Shown here piece by piece: positions 58,777 through 64,000 of a stretch of 64,000 nucleotides of DNA. Below the pieces are notes generated by a model. It saw nothing but the letters and a program-made list of their open reading frames with translations. It had not been told where the DNA came from and did not search any database. Origin of the DNA: Selenomonas_A ruminantium_I (GTDB lineage Bacteria > Bacillota > Negativicutes > Selenomonadales > Selenomonadaceae); assembly GCA_946541505.1 (NCBI GenBank), contig CAMNJO010000007.1, positions 13,266 through 77,265 of the forward strand. Reading direction: 5' to 3'. Numbering within the stretch: the stretch's first letter is position 1; each line of letters opens with the position of its first letter. A program made the position numbers and the translations under genes.

Positions 58777-60369
58777 TCACTTAGCAAACAGCACATCACA
58801 TTCGAACATCCTGAGCCAGGGGTTCTTAATCGTAAAATCTACAGAAATCTGCGGCATATGGTTCCGGGCAAAATCCCGCATAAGCTCCGTATTGCACTTT
58901 TCCGCAAAAGCAAGCTTGTCCTCCAGATTGTAGTAATACTTGTAACTGCCGAAATTTCTCACCAGTTCCGTACCTGTCTGTGCGCGCACATTGGCCTGAT
59001 ACGCCCAGTCGTCCAGATAGCGCACCGCCAGCAGGTAATCCTTGGCAGCACTACTCATTTTCCCCGTCAGCATCCCCGTTCCCAGAGCAAAGCCCGTGGA
59101 ATTGGTGGCGGTGTTCCAGCCGGCATAAGCCTTGAGCTTAAACAGCAGGTTCTTTTGTTCCAAAAGATTCAGCAAAGCATTGTCTGCACCGTTGGCATAC
59201 TTTATGTCCGCCACCCCTACGGGATAGCCGGCCTTTACTGCATCTTCCACCATTTTGGCGAAAGTTTTCGTTCCTTTATCCGCCTGCAAATCCGGCACAA
59301 AATCCGCCTCCGTAGGCAAGCCGTTATGGGTTTCAATGGTTATGCCCTTTGACTCCGTATTGACCAGCAGCAGCAGGTCTGCCCGTTTGGGTGTTCTCAC
59401 CTGCAGCCCTCCGGCAATCTTCAGCGCTGCTTCTACCGATTCGGAAATCTTCTCATCGGAAAAATCCGGAACGGTGTCACCGCCCTTGCCCGGCGCGTAG
59501 CGAACACAAACAAAGGGGATATTCCACGTCATGTCATTAATAGCCCGGTTCAAAAGCAAAATGTTGAATTCATCAATCCCCGGCATGGATTGAAATTTGC
59601 TCTTGGGCAAATTCTTTTTCTCTGCATAGGCCAAAATCTCCCGGTTTTCCCGATGGGTTTGGCACAAGGGAGCATTGTCATCCCTGCCCAGAATCAGATA
59701 GTCAATCGTGCCCGCTGCCGTCATATCCATAAGCTCTTTGGTGGCAGCCAGATTTTTGGCGCGTCTGCCAAACCAATCCTTTTGGCACTCCTGCGGGATA
59801 GCTTTTTCGTATGCCTGCAAATCCCGTTTCTCTGCAGCCGAAAGTTTAGAGGTTTCTCCCTTGTCCAGCAGACTGGTGTACTGGAAGATAGCAGCTCCGT
59901 ACTGCTCATAATAGGCAGGCTCCTCAATATTGCCTGCCCACCCTTGATACGGCGTACGCATAAGCGAATCAAAGACGTAGATATGCAGGTTGGGATTGTC
60001 CTGCCGCAGACGTTTGAAATTTTCCAAGCGCTCGGCAATCTCGGCCTGACTCACCTCATGCTTCCGCGAAGGGATCAGCCCCCCATACAGCATAGAATCC
60101 GAAGCTATCACGGCAGACTTGGCTTTAGGAGCATTTTCCCGCAGCCATTGCCAAAGTTCCTGCGGATGCCCCATGTTGGTGGCATTGCTTAAAAGCTCCT
60201 TGGGTGGCAGCACCAGTTCATAGCCGGCGGCCTCCACTACCTCTACTGTCTGATGATAGGAAATCGGTCTGTCATCATGCGGAATAAAAAGTATCCTGTC
60301 CCCCGCCTGAGCAGAGCACCAGGGCCATAAAAACACAGTTAATAAGAACAGCAAAATTATTTTATTCAA
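58777..60369 (-). CDS. DUF4127 exported protein
   Basis: 530 residues with an N-terminal signal peptide (ILLFLLTVFLWPWCSAQA). The mature part starts DRILFIPHDDRPISYHQ and holds SDSMLYGGLIPSRKHE, LGRDDNAPLCQTHREN and LLVNTESKG, all DUF4127 features. The conserved Asp/His/Arg sites hint at a hydrolase, but no activity is assigned for the family. The frame starts with TTG at 60369, seven bases after GAGGTG. It precedes the protease autotransporter by 55 bp and may share its transcript. Confidence 0.88.
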   Translation of the reverse strand: MNKIILLFLLTVFLWPWCSAQAGDRILFIPHDDRPISYHQTVEVVEAAGYELVLPPKELLSNATNMGHPQELWQWLRENAPKAKSAVIASDSMLYGGLIPSRKHEVSQAEIAERLENFKRLRQDNPNLHIYVFDSLMRTPYQGWAGNIEEPAYYEQYGAAIFQYTSLLDKGETSKLSAAEKRDLQAYEKAIPQECQKDWFGRRAKNLAATKELMDMTAAGTIDYLILGRDDNAPLCQTHRENREILAYAEKKNLPKSKFQSMPGIDEFNILLLNRAINDMTWNIPFVCVRYAPGKGGDTVPDFSDEKISESVEAALKIAGGLQVRTPKRADLLLLVNTESKGITIETHNGLPTEADFVPDLQADKGTKTFAKMVEDAVKAGYPVGVADIKYANGADNALLNLLEQKNLLFKLKAYAGWNTATNSTGFALGTGMLTGKMSSAAKDYLLAVRYLDDWAYQANVRAQTGTELVRNFGSYKYYYNLEDKLAFAEKCNTELMRDFARNHMPQISVDFTIKNPWLRMFECDVLFAK

Positions 60370-60458
60370 GTCAAAGCACCTCTTTTCAAATTCACGCTTT
60401 TCCTATTTCGCCAAGGTTCGCTAAAAATCCTGCCTGAAAACCTTAATCATGCGCTGAC

Positions 60459-60487
60459 AAAAAAAAGCCCTCCTGTTGCAGGAAGGC
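60459..60487 (-). terminator. Terminator of the wecG-psd-pssA-glycosyltransferase operon
   Basis: GCCTTCCTG, CAA, CAGGAGGGC then TTTTTTTT on the minus strand, seven bases after the glycosyltransferase stop. Confidence 0.9.
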
Positions 60488-60493
60488 TTTGAG

Positions 60494-61753
60494 CTATTTC
60501 ATAATGTCTTTTGTATTCTTTACATTGCCCACAATATCATCCATGCTCATCGCACGGGTATGCTTGGTATGGCTCCACTCGTGTTCGTTGCGATGGATAA
60601 AGCCCAAAAAGATAATGGGAATCCATGAGTAGATGAACACCGGATAGAGCAGCATATAGAGCCAGGATTTCCATTTTGCCCGAATCTTGAACAGAATTAT
60701 CATGGGCAGAATGTACTGACCGAGCATGATGGCGGTCATGAGCTGCGAGGGCATGAAATTGTAGATGTTCGTATAAAACGGCGGGAACGCCAGCTGGATA
60801 TAACTGATGATGATGAAGATGGTAGAAATCATCAGGAAATGCGGCTGCATGAGGTAGATACATTCATCCCACATGCGAATGTCCTTGTGTTTCCAGCCCG
60901 CTTTGAGCATCTTCGGAATGAAGCGGTTGCCCACATCAAACTGTCCCTGTGCCCAACGGCGGCGCTGATTCCATGACTGCTTAAAGGTCAGCGGCTTTTC
61001 ATCATAGATGATGGCATCATGTGCCCAGCTGGTCTTGATGCCTTCAGCCATGCACTTCATGGTAAATTCCATGTCCTCGGTCAGGCAGGTTGCCTGCCAG
61101 CCGTGGCGCTTTAAGATTTCCATGTCAAAGCACATGCCCGTGCCGCCTAAGCAGGCCGACAGGCCGATATTGGACTTTGCCAGATGGGAGATATGGCAGA
61201 TAACCCAGAACGCGATGGCAAACGTGCCTGCCACCCATGTATCATACGGGTTTTTGGCATCCATATACCCTTGAATAACCTTATCTCCTTTGCAAAGGCG
61301 GTTATTCATTTCCATCAGGAATTGCGGGTGTACGAGGTTATCCGCATCGAAGACGCAGACCGCATCATATTCCTTGTCCATCTTGAACAGGCGGTCAAAC
61401 ATCCAGTCCAGCGCATAGCCTTTACTTTTCTTGGTTGGATGGGTGCGCTCATGGACAATGGCACCGGCTTTTGCCGCCACCTCTGCGGTATTATCCTCGC
61501 AGTTATCTGCCACCACATGAATATCATACATATCCTGCGGATAATTGAGCGCGCCTAAGTTCTCTACCAGCTGGCCGATAACTGCCGCTTCATTATGGGC
61601 CGCCACCACCAGCGCAAAGGTCTTTTTCGGTGTCTTGACCTTCTTTTCTTTCCGCCGCCACATGCCACAGAAACCAATGATGAAGAAGTACAAGGTAAAG
61701 AGAAAAATCAAAATCTGCATCGGCACCATGATGATGTCAAATGGATGTGTCAA
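60494..61753 (-). CDS. Membrane family 2 glycosyltransferase
   Basis: 419 residues. An N-terminal membrane helix precedes a GT-A domain: ALVVAAHNEAAVIGQLVENL, VCVFDADNLVHPQFL (DxD), CLTEDMEFTMKC and QRRRWAQGQFD (Q/RxxRW). Three or four C-terminal membrane helices follow. The architecture matches processive polysaccharide synthases (cellulose/poly-GlcNAc type), though bacterial family members vary. The frame opens at TTG (61753), 7 bp after pssA. Product unknown; possibly a surface glycan. Confidence 0.9.
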   Translation of the reverse strand: MTHPFDIIMVPMQILIFLFTLYFFIIGFCGMWRRKEKKVKTPKKTFALVVAAHNEAAVIGQLVENLGALNYPQDMYDIHVVADNCEDNTAEVAAKAGAIVHERTHPTKKSKGYALDWMFDRLFKMDKEYDAVCVFDADNLVHPQFLMEMNNRLCKGDKVIQGYMDAKNPYDTWVAGTFAIAFWVICHISHLAKSNIGLSACLGGTGMCFDMEILKRHGWQATCLTEDMEFTMKCMAEGIKTSWAHDAIIYDEKPLTFKQSWNQRRRWAQGQFDVGNRFIPKMLKAGWKHKDIRMWDECIYLMQPHFLMISTIFIIISYIQLAFPPFYTNIYNFMPSQLMTAIMLGQYILPMIILFKIRAKWKSWLYMLLYPVFIYSWIPIIFLGFIHRNEHEWSHTKHTRAMSMDDIVGNVKNTKDIMK

Positions 61754-61759
61754 AAATCA

Positions 61760-62470
61760 TCAGCCTTCCTTTGCAAACAAAGCAATTACAGTATTTAAGA
61801 TACCTGCCGCACCATAGGTGCAAAAGACCGCTACAGCCACAGCAGGCAGCAAGGCATCTTTGCCGAACCACAGGATAGCGGCAAACATCACCAACGCAAA
61901 AATTTTCGTCACCAGATAAATCGGTTCAGCGCCATCGCCCTTGAAATTAGGGTAATGCACATGGCTGACCATCAAGTAGCCAACGATGGCCATAATAATC
62001 GGATATGCCACGCCAAAGGACAGCGGGTCAACGCCCAAGGTCACAAATAACAACGTAGTCATGGCCACGATATTGCCGCCGGCAGGAATGGCAAGGCCCA
62101 TGAAATAGCCATGCACAACGTCCGCATTGACATTAAAACGTGCCAGACGCCACATGCCACAGACCGCAAAGATAATCACCACAGCCATACCCAGAAGGCC
62201 ATGATGCTGCAGGACAAAGACCCATGCCAAAAATGCCGGCGCAATGCCAAAGGAGCCAAGGTCACAGAGCGAGTCCATTTCCTTGCCCATTTCGCTGGAC
62301 ACGCCAAAGAAACGCGCCGTACGTCCATCAAGGCCATCAGCCACGAGCGCCAGCAGAATGAAGATGGAGCCCCATACGAGGTCACCATGATATGTCGATA
62401 ATATGGAGCACATACCGAACACAAGGTTCATGGATGTGCATAAATTCGGTAAAAAACGTCTGTAATCCAT
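61760..62470 (-). CDS. pssA: CDP-diacylglycerol-serine O-phosphatidyltransferase
   Basis: Makes phosphatidylserine from CDP-diacylglycerol and serine in the inner membrane. The 236 residues have several membrane helices. The CDP-alcohol phosphotransferase motif is DGLDGRTARFFG followed by EMGKEMDSLCD (DGxxARxxxxxxxxGxxxDxxxD). Its ATG shares one base with the psd stop (TGATG). It works directly before Psd in phosphatidylethanolamine synthesis. Confidence 0.95.
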   Translation of the reverse strand: MDYRRFLPNLCTSMNLVFGMCSILSTYHGDLVWGSIFILLALVADGLDGRTARFFGVSSEMGKEMDSLCDLGSFGIAPAFLAWVFVLQHHGLLGMAVVIIFAVCGMWRLARFNVNADVVHGYFMGLAIPAGGNIVAMTTLLFVTLGVDPLSFGVAYPIIMAIVGYLMVSHVHYPNFKGDGAEPIYLVTKIFALVMFAAILWFGKDALLPAVAVAVFCTYGAAGILNTVIALFAKEG

Positions 62471-63102
62471 CAGTCTTTAATCCTCCCCAAAACGGTCAAG
62501 CCGCCAGAAACCTTCTGCCCCTTGGTCACGGCGATTTCCACATTTTTCGGCATTACCACTTCCAGGCAGGAACCGAATTTTATCATGCCGTAAAGCTCGC
62601 CCTGCTTCATTTCATCGTCCAAAGTCACATAGGACACAATGCGGCGGGCCAGGATGCCGGCAATCTGCTTCACGCTGATACGGATGCGCTCATTTTCGAT
62701 GCCGAGTACATGGTGCTCGTTCTCAAAGCCCACCGTATCTTTATAAGCGGGACGGAAACGCCCGCAGAAATATTTTTGCAGCTTGATTTTGCCCCGAATC
62801 GGACTGCGATTCACATGCACGTTGAATACGGACATAAAGATAACGACCTTGTTACAGGGCTCTTTCACAAATTCGTCCGTTTCCATCGGTACGATATCCG
62901 TCACGGTACCATCAGCAGGAGACAGAATCACATCTTCGTCAAGCGCAATTTCCCGTTTGGGATTGCGGAAGAAATAACAAAAATAAAACATCAGTACGAA
63001 GGGGATTACCGCCGCATAAGGGCTGATGGAAAAGCCCACCAGCAGTGCCAGCAGAAAACAGGCACCGATAAAGGGGTATCCCTCAGAAATAATAGGGGTC
63101 AA
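62470..63102 (-). CDS. psd: Phosphatidylserine decarboxylase
   Basis: Decarboxylates phosphatidylserine to phosphatidylethanolamine. 210 residues of the short, PSD-related type. The self-cleavage site is in MIKFGSCLEVVMP (Gly-Ser); VFNVHVNRSPIRGKI carries the conserved His. Two N-terminal hydrophobic stretches anchor it. It starts at TTG (63102) eight bases after AAGGAGG. Coupled to pssA. Confidence 0.94.
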   Translation of the reverse strand: MTPIISEGYPFIGACFLLALLVGFSISPYAAVIPFVLMFYFCYFFRNPKREIALDEDVILSPADGTVTDIVPMETDEFVKEPCNKVVIFMSVFNVHVNRSPIRGKIKLQKYFCGRFRPAYKDTVGFENEHHVLGIENERIRISVKQIAGILARRIVSYVTLDDEMKQGELYGMIKFGSCLEVVMPKNVEIAVTKGQKVSGGLTVLGRIKD

Positions 63103-63130
63103 GCTTCCACCTCCTTATCATTAATCATGA

Positions 63131-63865
63131 TTACGCATGGCGCGACTTATAGCCATGCACTTTCAGAACAAATTTCGGCAGAGCCATCAGACGGCCTGCA
63201 CGTTTCGGCTGCAACAGACCGCGGAACAGCCATTCCAGCTTGGCTTTCTGCATCCAGTACGGGGCGCGCTTCATCACACCGGCCATAACATCCAATGTGC
63301 CGCCTACGCCGATGGATACCGGCACATTCAGTTCCTTTAAGTGCGCATGGAGCCATTTTTCCTGCTTGGGCACGCCAAGAGCGGCGAGCAGCAAATCCGG
63401 CTGAGCGGCTTTGATTTCTTCAATAATCGCCTGCTCGTCTTCGGCCTTAAAGTACCCATCCCGCGTGCCGACAATTTCAATGCCGGGATAAAGTTCCTCG
63501 GCCTTGGCCTTGGCTTTTTCCGCTACGCCCGGCGCAGAACCGAAGAAGAACACCTTCTGCTTCTTGCTCGGGGCAATGCGCATGAGTTCCTGTGCCAAAT
63601 CATAGCCTGCAACACGTTCCGGCATCTCATGCCCTAAGTGATGAGCTGCCCAAACCGTGCCTGCCCCATCCGGCACGACCAAAGCGGCATCATTTAAGAT
63701 ATTCTTCAGTTCTTCGTCATGGGTTGCCCGCATAATCATCTCGGCATTGGCGGTGGCAATCAGGACATTTTTTCGCTCGTCCATATAACTTTCCACCTGC
63801 GCAACTGCCTGCGCCATGGTGACAGAATCCACCTTCACACCCAATATATCAATCTTTTCGGCCAC
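63131..63865 (-). CDS. WecG/TagA/CpsF-family glycosyltransferase
   Basis: 244 residues of family GT26. ATANAEMIMRATHDEELKNI, LVVPDGAGTVWAAHHLG, ERVAGYDLAQELM and LLLAALGVPKQEKWL are family signatures; relatives add ManNAc(A) to lipid-linked GlcNAc. The start is most likely GTG at 63865, with GGGGAGG seven bases upstream, rather than the longer frame to 63907. It is first in the envelope operon, 28 bp before psd. Confidence 0.93.
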   Translation of the reverse strand: MAEKIDILGVKVDSVTMAQAVAQVESYMDERKNVLIATANAEMIMRATHDEELKNILNDAALVVPDGAGTVWAAHHLGHEMPERVAGYDLAQELMRIAPSKKQKVFFFGSAPGVAEKAKAKAEELYPGIEIVGTRDGYFKAEDEQAIIEEIKAAQPDLLLAALGVPKQEKWLHAHLKELNVPVSIGVGGTLDVMAGVMKRAPYWMQKAKLEWLFRGLLQPKRAGRLMALPKFVLKVHGYKSRHA

Positions 63866-63916
63866 GCCGCTACCTCCCCAATTTGCATCTAAACACTCAT
63901 TAGACAAGTTTACTAC

Positions 63917-63943
63917 AAATAAAAGGGAGCGTCAACCGCTCTC
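63917..63943 (-). terminator. Terminator of the gene entering from the right
   Basis: GAGCG, GTTGA, CGCTC then CCTTTTATTTG on the minus strand, 15 bases after the partial gene stop. Confidence 0.65.
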
Positions 63944-63958
63944 TATTCGTCAGGGCTT

Positions 63959-64000
63959 TTATTTTTGCATCAGCATATTCAGCATCTGCGCAGCCTGTTC
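63959..64000 (-). CDS. C-terminal end of an unidentified gene
   Basis: The last 13 codons of a minus-strand frame (EQAAQMLNMLMQK, then TAA) run off the window edge. Its reality is supported by the terminator that follows; too little remains to identify it. Confidence 0.55.
   Translation of the reverse strand, partial: EQAAQMLNMLMQK

Noticed and set aside
1..64000. CRISPR array or intact insertion sequence
   Set aside because: No regularly spaced direct repeats and no complete transposase with terminal inverted repeats were seen; only the Rpn-type relic at 41345-41608.

Overview
The window reads as a chromosomal segment of a diderm Firmicute of the Negativicutes, most likely a Selenomonas-like Selenomonadaceae member. 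This is inferred from the gene mix only. Firmicute features (glycyl T-box, NiaR, ABC-F, ydiBCDE-type tsaE-tsaB-rimI-tsaD cluster, PTS mannitol operon with MtlR) sit beside features of an outer-membrane cell (a type Va autotransporter, Pss/Psd phosphatidylethanolamine synthesis, WecG/TagA glycosyltransferase). Most housekeeping genes are moderately GC-rich. Several accessory genes (the 6649-9192 helicase and the 41671-43068 reverse transcriptase) are clearly AT-rich, as expected for transferred DNA.

Layout. 1-1760: glyQS under a T-box leader. 1848-6600: a large cyclic-nucleotide-binding-fold protein, an EamA exporter diverging from an XRE-cupin regulator, and a Fic protein. 6649-9976: an accessory cassette (DUF3990, DUF3791, SF1 helicase-nuclease) bounded by two similar terminator hairpins. 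10091-15434: mannitol operon mtlR-mtlA-mtlD. 15548-18065: a small unknown protein and an ANTAR two-component pair. 18176-20941: t6A-modification cluster. 21250-26746: reverse rubrerythrin, a double-sensor hybrid histidine kinase and an ABC-F protein. 26817-34961: tRNA-Pro, an ion-transporter permease, glnS, an HD protein, niaR, a tRNA-Val/Glu/Asn cluster, a HAD phosphatase, a STAS-kinase fusion, DUF523 and an exonuclease. 35081-39315: NfnAB with a MetF-like protein, then queD-queE. 39393-40661: a condensation-type acyltransferase.

40790-50593 is a defense island: a broken Doc toxin with its intact antitoxin frame, a broken Rpn-type nuclease, a reverse transcriptase preceded by a promoter and about 285 nt of serial hairpins ending in a terminator, a DUF4160 pair, and a complete type I restriction-modification operon (hsdR-hsdM-hsdS) with a DUF4258/YgiT toxin-antitoxin-like pair between hsdM and hsdS. 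50706-60369 encodes exported and uptake functions: a secreted acetolactate decarboxylase, a hydantoinase with a transporter, a papain-like protease autotransporter and a DUF4127 exported protein. 60494-63865 is an envelope operon (wecG-psd-pssA-glycosyltransferase).

The strongest candidate for an undescribed system is the reverse transcriptase with its upstream structured RNA (41671-43403). Its organisation resembles that of defense-associated reverse transcriptases that use a dedicated noncoding RNA, but its class cannot be assigned by eye.
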